From Streptomyces exfoliatus (GTDB taxonomy: Bacteria; Actinomycetota; Actinomycetes; Streptomycetales; Streptomycetaceae): DNA of 64,000 nucleotides. Each line of letters starts with the position of its first letter. The stretch's first letter is position 1. The position numbers and the translations under genes were made by a program. Shown piece after piece: positions 49,125 through 56,555 of the stretch. The notes beneath the pieces are model-generated. The model was not told the DNA's origin, did not search any database, and saw nothing but the letters and a program-made list of their open reading frames with translations. The stretch lies in assembly GCF_000725545.1 (NCBI RefSeq), contig NZ_JNZP01000028.1, forward strand, positions 1-64,000. Direction: 5' to 3'.

Positions 49125-49991
49125 ATGCTCAGCCTTGTGGAAAACCACTCCTTGCCGCGCACAGCCGCCTTCTTTGACCTGGACAAGACGGTCATTGCGA
49201 AGTCCTCGACGCTGACCTTCAGCAAGTCCTTCTACCGGGGCGGACTGATCAGCCGCCGCGCCGCCCTGCGGACGGCGTACATCCAGTTCGTCTTCCTGGC
49301 GGGCGGGGCCGATCACGATCAGATGGAGCGGATGCGCGAATATCTTTCCGCGCTCTGCAAAGGCTGGAACGTCGCCCAGGTGAAGGAGCTCGTCGCCGAG
49401 ACCCTTCACGACCTGATCGACCCGATCATCTACGACGAGGCTGCCTCGCTCATCGAGGAGCACCACGCCGCGGGCCGCGACGTCGTGATCGTCTCGACCT
49501 CGGGCGCCGAGGTCGTCGAGCCGATCGGCGAGATGCTCGGGGCCGACCGGGTCGTCGCCACCAGGATGGTGGTCGGCGAGGACGGCTGCTTCACCGGGGA
49601 GGTGGAGTACTACGCCTACGGCCCGACGAAGGCCGAGGCGGTCCGCGACCTCGCGGCGTCGGAGGGCTACGACCTCTCACGCTGCTTCGCGTACAGCGAT
49701 TCGGCGACCGACATCCCCATGCTGGAGGCCGTCGGCCATCCGTACGCGGTCAATCCCGACCGGGCGCTGCGCCGGGAGGCCGTGGCCCGGGAATGGCCGG
49801 TTCTCGCCTTCGAGAAGCCGGTGCGGCTGAAGCAGCGGCTTCCCGCGTTCCGGATGCCGCCCCGCCCCACGCTCGTCGCGGCGGCGGCCGTCGGCGCGGC
49901 GGCCCTGGGCGCCGGACTGGTCTGGTACGCCTCGCGCCGGCGACAGGCGGCCCGGGCCCCTCGACCGGCCGAGGCCTTTGCCCGGATTTGA
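49125..49991 (+). CDS. HAD-IB family phosphatase (SerB-like)
   Basis: A 288-residue phosphatase. Motif I AAFFDLDKTVIAKSS has the two catalytic Asp, motif II VVIVSTSGAEVVEP the Ser/Thr, and motif III CFAYSDSATDIPMLEAVGHP the Asp pair. The C-terminus ends with a membrane helix (VAAAAVGAAALGAGLVWYAS) and a basic tail. Relatives next to ssd in M. tuberculosis (Rv3661) are annotated as SerB-like, but the C-terminal helix argues against a simple phosphoserine phosphatase; phospholipid or lysophosphatidate substrates are possible. Confidence 0.9.
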   Translation: MLSLVENHSLPRTAAFFDLDKTVIAKSSTLTFSKSFYRGGLISRRAALRTAYIQFVFLAGGADHDQMERMREYLSALCKGWNVAQVKELVAETLHDLIDPIIYDEAASLIEEHHAAGRDVVIVSTSGAEVVEPIGEMLGADRVVATRMVVGEDGCFTGEVEYYAYGPTKAEAVRDLAASEGYDLSRCFAYSDSATDIPMLEAVGHPYAVNPDRALRREAVAREWPVLAFEKPVRLKQRLPAFRMPPRPTLVAAAAVGAAALGAGLVWYASRRRQAARAPRPAEAFARI

Positions 49992-50245
49992 ATGAGAAGC
50001 AAAGAAGCGGAGCCAGCACTTTCGCTTCCACTCGGACAGGAGTAGAAAGGAATCAGGCCCGCGAGACCGAGGACATCCGAGAGGATCACCTGTTGAGCAT
50101 GAAGGCCCCACGGACCTAGCACAGAAACCAAGCACCCACGCGACGTCGACCCGTCGATTACGGGCCAGCCGCACCAGGCCAAGGGCAAAGCACCCGGCCT
50201 GATGGGCACATATCGAGGACGCATGGTAACTGGGTGGACGTGCCA
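49992..50245. other. gap between convergent genes
   Basis: About 250 bp without a credible gene. It is less GC-rich than its surroundings (for example GAATGAGAAGCAAAGAAGCGG). It holds the 3' region of the HAD transcript; I see no tRNA or repeat here. Confidence 0.5.
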
Positions 50246-50273
50246 GCGGCGGTACCAGAACTGGTACCGCCGC
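50246..50273 (-). terminator. hairpin downstream of the Fic-like gene
   Basis: GCGGCGGTACCAG and CTGGTACCGCCGC form a perfect 13-bp inverted repeat with a 2-base centre, 9 bp past the stop of the Fic-like gene. The near-palindrome could also be a protein site, but its place suggests a bidirectional terminator. Confidence 0.75.
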
Positions 50274-50281
50274 AACCCATT

Positions 50282-51130
50282 TCAGGCCGCGCCGCGCTGA
50301 AGCGCCTCACAGACGGCCGTCGACTCACGGGCACCGAGTTCGACCGCGCGCCCGCAGTGCGCGATCCAGCCGCCCACGCCCTCCGGGGTCCCCGAGAGGT
50401 ACCCCTCGAAGGCCGCGAGGTACGCCGCCCGCCCCTGCTCCGCGTGGCCGACCTCCGCCGGGCAGACCGCCTTGGGGTCGAGGCCGCTCCCGACCAGCGC
50501 GATCCGCTCCGCCGCCCGCGCGACCAGACCGTTGTACGAGGTGAAGGGGCGCAGCGCGAGCAGCTCGCCGTGGACCACGGCGGCCGTCACGAGCGCCGGA
50601 GCCTCGCTGCCCGCGACGATCAGCTCCGCGAGCCCTTCGAGCCGTCCCGCGACCTCGTCGGGCGACGGCAGCGGGGACGTGACGAGCGGTTCGTCGACCG
50701 TCTCGCCGTCCAGCCGCGGGCGCCCCACGGAGTCACCGGCCGCGCCCCCGCCGGATGCGCCCGAGCCCGGGTCGCCGGCCGCGACCAGGTGGAGGCGGGC
50801 GAGCACCCGCAGCGGCGACTGGCGCCAGATGGAGAGCAGCTGCCCGGCCTCGGCGCCGAGCCGCAGGGCGGCCCCGACCGTGCGGGCCTCGGGGTCCGCG
50901 CCGAAGTCGGTGCGGCGGCGGACCTCTTCCAGGGCCCAGTCGGCGCCGGAGAGGGCGGCCGAGCCGCGCGCTCCGCGCAGGGCCGCCTCGGAGGAGATCT
51001 CGTTGCTGCGGCGCCGCATCACACGGTGGCCGTAGACCCGGTCGACGGCCTTGCGTACGGAGTCCACCGCGTCGGCGACGCCCGGCAGGGAGCCGAGGGC
51101 GGCCAAGGGGTCAGAGGCGTGCGTACTCAT
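50282..51130 (-). CDS. Fic-like protein with degenerate active site
   Basis: A 282-residue all-helical protein of the Fic/DOC group. The place of the catalytic HPFxxGNGR motif reads RPFTSYNGLVAR near residue 205: His is replaced by Arg, the first Gly by Tyr and the Arg by Leu, so AMP transfer is unlikely. The N-terminal part has VYGHRVMRRRSNEISSEAAL and a conserved GARGSAALSGADWALEEVRR. Start ATG at MSTHASDP; no Shine-Dalgarno is seen, so it may be leaderless. It is divergent from the ArsA-like ATPase gene. Confidence 0.8.
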   Translation of the reverse strand: MSTHASDPLAALGSLPGVADAVDSVRKAVDRVYGHRVMRRRSNEISSEAALRGARGSAALSGADWALEEVRRRTDFGADPEARTVGAALRLGAEAGQLLSIWRQSPLRVLARLHLVAAGDPGSGASGGGAAGDSVGRPRLDGETVDEPLVTSPLPSPDEVAGRLEGLAELIVAGSEAPALVTAAVVHGELLALRPFTSYNGLVARAAERIALVGSGLDPKAVCPAEVGHAEQGRAAYLAAFEGYLSGTPEGVGGWIAHCGRAVELGARESTAVCEALQRGAA

Positions 51131-51232
51131 AGGTAGGGAGGCTACGCGCCCCGGCGCTCCGCCCCACGATGGAGTGGTCTTCTTCACGCACCTTGACCAC
51201 GGGCCGCGTTCATGCCGCTACCCTAGGTGAAC

Positions 51233-52222
51233 ATGAAGATCGCTTTCGTGGGGAAGGGCGGCAGCGGCAAGACCACGCTGTCCTCGCTCTTCATCCGCCA
51301 CCTCGCCGCCAACGAAGCCCCGGTCGTGGCCATCGACGCCGACATCAACCAGCACCTGGGCGCCGCGCTCGGCCTGCCGGACGCGGAGGCCGCCGCGCTG
51401 CCCGCGATGGGCGCGCACCTCCCGCTCATCAAGGAGTACCTGCGGGGCACGAATCCGCGGATCGTCTCCGCCGAGACGATGATCAAGACGACGCCGCCCG
51501 GGGAGGGTTCGCGGCTGCTGCGGGTCCGCGAGGAGAACCCGGTCTACGAGGCCTGCGCGCGACCGGTCCGGCTCGACGACGGCGACATCCGCCTGATGGC
51601 GACCGGTCCCTTCACGGAGTCGGACCTCGGGGTCTCCTGCTACCACTCGAAGGTCGGCGCGGTGGAGCTCTGCCTCAACCACCTGGTCGACGGCCCGGAC
51701 GAGTACGTGGTCGTCGACATGACCGCGGGCTCGGACTCCTTCGCCTCCGGCCTCTTCACCCGCTTCGACATGACCTTCCTGGTCGCCGAGCCGACCCGCA
51801 AGGGCGTCTCGGTCTACCGCCAGTACAAGGAGTACGCGCGGGACTTCGGCGTCGCGCTCAAGGTCGTCGGCAACAAGGTGCAGGGCGAGGACGATCTCGA
51901 CTTCCTGCGTGCGGAGGTCGGCGACGACCTGCTCGTGACGGTCGGCCACTCGGACTGGGTCCGCGCCATGGAGAAGGGCCGACCGCCCCGCTTCGAGCAC
52001 CTGGAGGTGGAGAACCGGATGTCGCTCCAGGCCCTCCAGGACGCGGCGGACGACTCGTACCCCGACCGCGACTGGGACCGCTACACGCGCCAGATGGTCC
52101 ACTTCCACCTGCGCAACGCGGAGAGCTGGGGCAACGCCAAGACGGGAGCGGATCTGGCGGCGCAGGTCGACCCCGAGTTCGTGCTCGGCGATCCGATGGC
52201 CGCCGCACCCGGCCTCGGCTGA
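51233..52222 (+). CDS. CooC/ArsA-like P-loop ATPase
   Basis: A 329-residue SIMIBI ATPase. The deviant Walker A KGGSGKTTLSSLF opens the protein, AIDADINQHLG is the strand after it, and VVVDMTAGSDSF is the Walker B/switch II region. CooC and NifH relatives insert metals or move proteins; the Cys pair here (YEACARP, GVSCYHS) is not the NifH/CooC pattern. Streptomyces relatives are uncharacterised. The ATG is preceded by AGGTGAAC; a GTG two codons earlier is also possible. It is followed by a strong bidirectional terminator. Confidence 0.88.
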   Translation: MKIAFVGKGGSGKTTLSSLFIRHLAANEAPVVAIDADINQHLGAALGLPDAEAAALPAMGAHLPLIKEYLRGTNPRIVSAETMIKTTPPGEGSRLLRVREENPVYEACARPVRLDDGDIRLMATGPFTESDLGVSCYHSKVGAVELCLNHLVDGPDEYVVVDMTAGSDSFASGLFTRFDMTFLVAEPTRKGVSVYRQYKEYARDFGVALKVVGNKVQGEDDLDFLRAEVGDDLLVTVGHSDWVRAMEKGRPPRFEHLEVENRMSLQALQDAADDSYPDRDWDRYTRQMVHFHLRNAESWGNAKTGADLAAQVDPEFVLGDPMAAAPGLG

Positions 52223-52241
52223 CGGCCGCACCGCCCACGAA

Positions 52242-52273
52242 GGGGGCCGACCTGCCGGCGCAGGTCGGCCCCC
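52242..52273. terminator. bidirectional terminator
   Basis: A perfect 14-bp stem (GGGGGCCGACCTGC and its complement) with loop CGGC lies between the convergent ATPase and lipoprotein genes and should serve both. Confidence 0.9.
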
Positions 52274-52298
52274 GGGATCGTGCGGCGGTGCGAAGGGA

Positions 52299-53603
52299 TC
52301 AGGGCCGTTCGGCCTGCTTGGCGCCCGCTGCGGGGACGGCCGACGGGGCCGCGAGGAAGCCCGCCCAGCCTCCCGGCGGGGCCTCGCCGACCTTCAGGGT
52401 GCGCATCTTGGCGATGGCGTCGGGATCCTGGGCGTCGAGCCAGTCGGCGAGCTGGCGGAAGGACACGCACTTGACGTCCTTCTGCACGCACACCGTGGCG
52501 ATGGTCTCCTCGATGGCGCGCATGTACGTGCCGCCGTTCCAGGACTCGAAGTGGTTGCCGATGACGAGCGGCGCGCGGTTGCCCCGGTAGGAGCGCTCGA
52601 AGGCCTGCACCAGGCCGTCCCGCATCTGGTCACCCCAGTACCGGTGCTGGGACGGGTCGCCCTGGGTGGTGCCGGGCGACTGGTTGACCAGGAAGTTGTA
52701 GTCCATGGCCAGCGTCTGGAAGGCGCGGCCCGGGACGGGCACGAGGTGCATCGACAGGTCCCAGAGGCCCGTGTCCTTCTTGGGCCAGATCTGGTCGTTG
52801 ACGCCGCTCGTGTCGTAGCGGAAGCCCATCTGCGCCGCCGCCCGCACGAAGTTCTTCCGGCCTTCGAGGCAGGGGGTGCGGGCGCCGACGAGTTCCTTCT
52901 CGTAGTCGAAGGGCAGCGGCTGCTCCGCCCGCAGGCCCGCGTTGGTCTTCCAGTTCTTGACGAAGGACTTGGCCTGGTCGATCTCGCTCTTCCAGTCCTC
53001 GACCGACCAGTTGCCGACGCCGCTCTCCTTCCCGCAGAAGTGCCCGTTGAAGTGGGTGCCGATCTCGTTGCCCTCCAGCCAGGCGGCACGCAGTTCGCGG
53101 ACGGTGGCGCGGATGCCCTCGGTGTCGTTGAAGCCGATGTCGGAGCGCCCGGCCCTGTGCTGCGGCGGCTGGTAGAGCTTCCGCTTCTCCTCGGGCAGCA
53201 GGTACACGCCGCTGAGGAAGTACGTCATGGCGGCGTCGTACTTCTTGCCGACGGAGCGGAAGTGCGAGAAGAGCTTCTGGCTGTCCTCGCCGGCGCCGTC
53301 CCACGAGAAGACGACGAACTGCGGCGGGGTCTCGCCCGGCTTGAGGCGCTGCCAGACGGGCTGGCGGGGCTGGGCGCCGGTGAAGGCCGTGGAGCCGTCG
53401 CCGATCAGTTGGACCGCGTTCGGCGGGGCCGCTGCCGGCCCCTTCTTGGCGCCCGCGCCGCCCGGCGCCCCCTTCGTGGCGTCGCCGTCGGAGCCCGAGC
53501 AGCCGGCGAGGCCGGTGATCAGGGCGACGGCGAGGGCACCGGCGGCGAGCGTCTTCCTGGGGACTGCCTTGTGGACTGCGGTCCTTCTCCCGGCGGCTGG
53601 CAT
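52299..53603 (-). CDS. polysaccharide deacetylase-like lipoprotein
   Basis: A 434-residue exported lipoprotein with signal ITGLAGC. The catalytic part resembles NodB-type deacetylases: FVVFSWDGAGED carries the acidic residue, GNEIGTHFNGHFCG the metal-binding HxxxH, and late in the protein PLVIGNHFESWNGGTYMRAI the second His region. These enzymes remove acetyl groups from peptidoglycan or other wall sugars. The protein has a longer linker after the Cys (GSDGDATKGAPGGAGAKKG). ATG with GAGAGG 8 nt upstream. It is divergent from the SulP-carbonic anhydrase gene. Confidence 0.85.
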   Translation of the reverse strand: MPAAGRRTAVHKAVPRKTLAAGALAVALITGLAGCSGSDGDATKGAPGGAGAKKGPAAAPPNAVQLIGDGSTAFTGAQPRQPVWQRLKPGETPPQFVVFSWDGAGEDSQKLFSHFRSVGKKYDAAMTYFLSGVYLLPEEKRKLYQPPQHRAGRSDIGFNDTEGIRATVRELRAAWLEGNEIGTHFNGHFCGKESGVGNWSVEDWKSEIDQAKSFVKNWKTNAGLRAEQPLPFDYEKELVGARTPCLEGRKNFVRAAAQMGFRYDTSGVNDQIWPKKDTGLWDLSMHLVPVPGRAFQTLAMDYNFLVNQSPGTTQGDPSQHRYWGDQMRDGLVQAFERSYRGNRAPLVIGNHFESWNGGTYMRAIEETIATVCVQKDVKCVSFRQLADWLDAQDPDAIAKMRTLKVGEAPPGGWAGFLAAPSAVPAAGAKQAERP

Positions 53604-53910
53604 CCGCCCACCTCTCCTCAGAGCACGTTCCGTACGAGCCGCGTCAACGTCGCACCACTCGCCCTGGGGAGATGAAACGACAAGCGGCAATCCGTTCGCC
53701 TATCACCGGAACCGGTGAATCATTGCCCTGTTTGCCCCGAAAATAATGCCGGAGACTTTACTCTCCATTACGATCCATTTACCGAGCGTTGATCCTCGCC
53801 CTGGGCGGGGTCCCGCCGGAATCCCGCCGCTGCACGCCGTGACCCACGGCCGCGAGCCCCCCAGTTCGTCCCGCACGAACCGCGACCGCGCTGCCCCGGA
53901 GGAGACGGGA
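53604..53910. other. divergent promoter region
   Basis: A 307-bp gap between the deacetylase-like gene and the SulP fusion. An AT-rich stretch near 53724-53790 (GAAAATAATGCC, ACTTTACTC) stands out in this GC-rich DNA and is the likely promoter area. I see no operator I can name. An open frame from 53746 joins the SulP frame, but the ribosome site favours 53911. Confidence 0.5.
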
Positions 53911-56292
53911 ATGACCCTCTGCACCCCTGACCGCATCACCAACCGGCCCGAAGTCCAGCGGCCCCACAGCCCGCCGGACGGACCCCGCCGCTTCCGCATC
54001 CACGGCGCCGACCTGTCCGCCTCGGTCGCCGTCTTCCTGATCGCCCTGCCGCTCTCGCTCGGCATCGCGCTCGCCACCGGAGCCCCGCTCCAGGCCGGTC
54101 TGGTCGCCGCCGCCGTCGGCGGCATCGTCGCCGGGCGCTTCGGAGGCGCCCCTCTCCAGGTGAGCGGCCCCGCCGCCGGCCTCACCGTCGTGACCGCCGA
54201 GCTCATCCAGCGGTACGGCTGGCGCACCACCTGCGCGATCACCGTCCTCGCCGGACTCACCCAACTCGCCCTTTCCGCACTCCGCGTGGCCCGCTCGGCG
54301 CTCGCCGTCTCCCCCGCGATCGTGCACGGCATGGTGGCCGGCATCGGCGTCACCATCGCCCTCGCCCAGCTCCACATCGTGCTCGGCGGCACTCCGCAGA
54401 GCTCCGCCGTGGACAACGTCCTGGGCCTGCCCGCCCAGCTGGCGGACATCCACCCGGCCGCCCTCGCCCTCAGCGCCCTCACCGTGGCCGTGCTGCTGTG
54501 CTGGCCCCGGCTGCCGGGCCGCGCCGGACGGTTCGCCCGGAAGCTTCCCGCCGCGCTCGTCGCGGTGGCCGGGGCCACGGCGGTGGCGACCTTCGCCGGG
54601 ATCGCCGTACCCCGCGTCGACCTGCCGTCCTGGAGCAGCCACGCGCTGCCCGGCCTGCCCGAGGGCCCGGTGCTCGGCATCGCGGCCGGGGTGCTGACGA
54701 TCACGCTGGTGACCAGTGTGCAGTCGCTGCTGTCCGCCGTGGCGGTCGACAAGCTGGTCGCCGCCCGGCCGGACGGCGGGCAGGGTGTTCCGCGTGCCGC
54801 TCTCGACCGTGAACTCGCCGGTCAGGGCGCGGCCAACGTGGTCTCCGGGGCGCTCGGCGGGCTGCCGGTCGCCGGTGTCGCGGTCCGCAGCGTCGCCAAC
54901 GTGTCGGCGGGCGCGAAGACCCGCGCCTCCACGATGCTGCACGGCCTGTGGATCGTGCTCGCGGCCCTGCTGCTCGTCCCCCTGCTCGATCTGATCCCGC
55001 TGCCCGCGCTCGCCGCGCTGGTCATGGTGGTCGGCATCCAGATGGTCAGCATCACCCACATCCGTACCGTCACCCAGCACCGTGAGGTCGTCGTCTACGC
55101 GGTGACGGTGGCCGGCGTCGTCCTCGTCGGCATCCTGGAGGGCGTCGCCCTCGGCATCGCCGTGGCCGTCGCGGTCGCCCTGCACCGGCTCGCCCGCACC
55201 CGGATCACCCGCGACGACAAGGACGGGCGCCACCTGCTGCGCGTGCGGGGCCAGCTGACCTTCCTCGCCGTCCCCCGGCTGAGCCGCGCCCTGCACCAAC
55301 TGCCGTACGGCTCCGACGTGGTGGTCGAGCTCGACGGGTCCTTCATGGACCACGCGGCGTACGAGACGCTGAGCGACTGGACCGCCGGGCACCTCGCCCA
55401 CGGCGGGACGGTCGAGACGACAGGACCGTCCGGCACCCGGATCGCCGAGCCGGCCCCCGCCACCGCGTCGGCCGCCGATGCGCACACCTGCTGCCGGCCC
55501 TGGACGCCGTGGCACAACCACCAGTGCGGGGTGCAGCCGGCCGACCGGCCGGACGCGCCCGACGAGTCGACGGAGCCGGCCGAGCCCCGGCGCGCGACGG
55601 GGCTGCATCTGGCCAGCGGCATCGGCCAGTTCCAGCGGAACACGGCCCCGCTCGTACGGGACGAGCTGGCGCGGCTCGCCCGGGAGGGCCAGACGCCTTC
55701 ACAGCTGTTCCTGACCTGTGCCGACTCCCGGCTGGTCACCAGCATGATCACGTCGAGCGGTCCCGGTGACCTGTTCACCGTGCGCAACGTCGGCAATCTC
55801 GTCCCCCTCCCCGGCGAGGAGAGCGGCGACGACTCGGTGGCGGCGGCGATCGAGTACGCGGTGGAGGTGCTGCGGGTCGCGTCGATCACCGTCTGCGGCC
55901 ACTCCGGCTGCGGCGCGATGCAGGCTCTCCTGAACAGCGGTCCCGACGACCCGCCGACTCCGCTCCGCCGCTGGCTGCGCCACGGGCGGCCCAGCCTGGA
56001 GCGGATGGTGAGCCGGAGACACGCCTGGGCCCGGATCTCCGGACGCCTTCCGGCCGACGCGGTCGAGCAGCTCTGCCTGACGAACGTGGTCCAGCAGCTG
56101 GATCACCTGCGGGCGTACGAGCCGGTGGCGCGGCGGCTCTCCGAGGGCACGCTCACGCTGCACGGCATGTACTTCCACGTGGGCGAGGCGCAGGCGTACC
56201 TGCTCTCGGGGACGGACGAGGTGCACAGCTACGACGACGTGTTCACCCAGGTCATGCCGACGGGCCCGCGGGAGACGGCCCGCGCGTCCTGA
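53911..56292 (+). CDS. SulP anion transporter fused to beta-carbonic anhydrase
   Basis: A 793-residue fusion. Residues 30-430 are a SulP transporter (DLSASVAVFLIALPLSLGIA, then ATGAPLQAGLVAAAVGGIVAG and GGAPLQVSGPAAGLTVV). Residues 440-520 resemble a reduced STAS domain (LLRVRGQLTFLAVPRLS). A linker with two Cys and His clusters leads to a beta-carbonic anhydrase at 560-793: zinc ligands in FLTCADSRL near residue 603 and CGHSGCGAMQA near 662. It would take up bicarbonate (or sulfate) and interconvert CO2 and bicarbonate at the membrane. The ATG has GGAGGAG upstream. Confidence 0.93.
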   Translation: MTLCTPDRITNRPEVQRPHSPPDGPRRFRIHGADLSASVAVFLIALPLSLGIALATGAPLQAGLVAAAVGGIVAGRFGGAPLQVSGPAAGLTVVTAELIQRYGWRTTCAITVLAGLTQLALSALRVARSALAVSPAIVHGMVAGIGVTIALAQLHIVLGGTPQSSAVDNVLGLPAQLADIHPAALALSALTVAVLLCWPRLPGRAGRFARKLPAALVAVAGATAVATFAGIAVPRVDLPSWSSHALPGLPEGPVLGIAAGVLTITLVTSVQSLLSAVAVDKLVAARPDGGQGVPRAALDRELAGQGAANVVSGALGGLPVAGVAVRSVANVSAGAKTRASTMLHGLWIVLAALLLVPLLDLIPLPALAALVMVVGIQMVSITHIRTVTQHREVVVYAVTVAGVVLVGILEGVALGIAVAVAVALHRLARTRITRDDKDGRHLLRVRGQLTFLAVPRLSRALHQLPYGSDVVVELDGSFMDHAAYETLSDWTAGHLAHGGTVETTGPSGTRIAEPAPATASAADAHTCCRPWTPWHNHQCGVQPADRPDAPDESTEPAEPRRATGLHLASGIGQFQRNTAPLVRDELARLAREGQTPSQLFLTCADSRLVTSMITSSGPGDLFTVRNVGNLVPLPGEESGDDSVAAAIEYAVEVLRVASITVCGHSGCGAMQALLNSGPDDPPTPLRRWLRHGRPSLERMVSRRHAWARISGRLPADAVEQLCLTNVVQQLDHLRAYEPVARRLSEGTLTLHGMYFHVGEAQAYLLSGTDEVHSYDDVFTQVMPTGPRETARAS

Positions 56293-56394
56293 CCGCACGG
56301 GCGCTCCGGACGCTTCACCTCCGGCCGCGCCCGCGGCCGCGGCCGGAACCCGCGTGCCCTGAACCTTCCGCTTCCCCCGTCCGTGAGACTGTGT

Positions 56395-56428
56395 GGCCCC
56401 TTCTCCCACCGCTCGGGAAGAAGGGGCC
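56395..56428 (+). terminator. terminator after the SulP fusion gene
   Basis: GGCCCCTTCT and AGAAGGGGCC pair over 10 bp around a 14-nt loop, about 100 nt after the stop and before the acsA promoter region. Confidence 0.8.
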
Positions 56429-56447
56429 CCCGCACGCCATTCGCCCA

Positions 56448-56463
56448 ACAGGTCTAAACCAAT
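56448..56463. promoter_or_regulatory. DasR-like operator (dre) upstream of acsA
   Basis: ACAGGTCTAAACCAAT matches the DasR-type GntR/HutC operator as I recall it (ACTGGTCTAGACCACT) at 13 of 16 positions, with the GGTCTA-ACC core nearly palindromic. It lies 93 bp before the acsA start, where a repressor could act. DasR responds to glucosamine phosphates in Streptomyces. Binding is inferred only. Confidence 0.5.
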
Positions 56464-56555
56464 TGTCCGGAGGCTCTTGTCACCCGGGCATCTGACTGAT
56501 GAGCTATGACGCGGGACACATACGCACAGAGGACGCCCTGGGAAAGGGAGATGTC

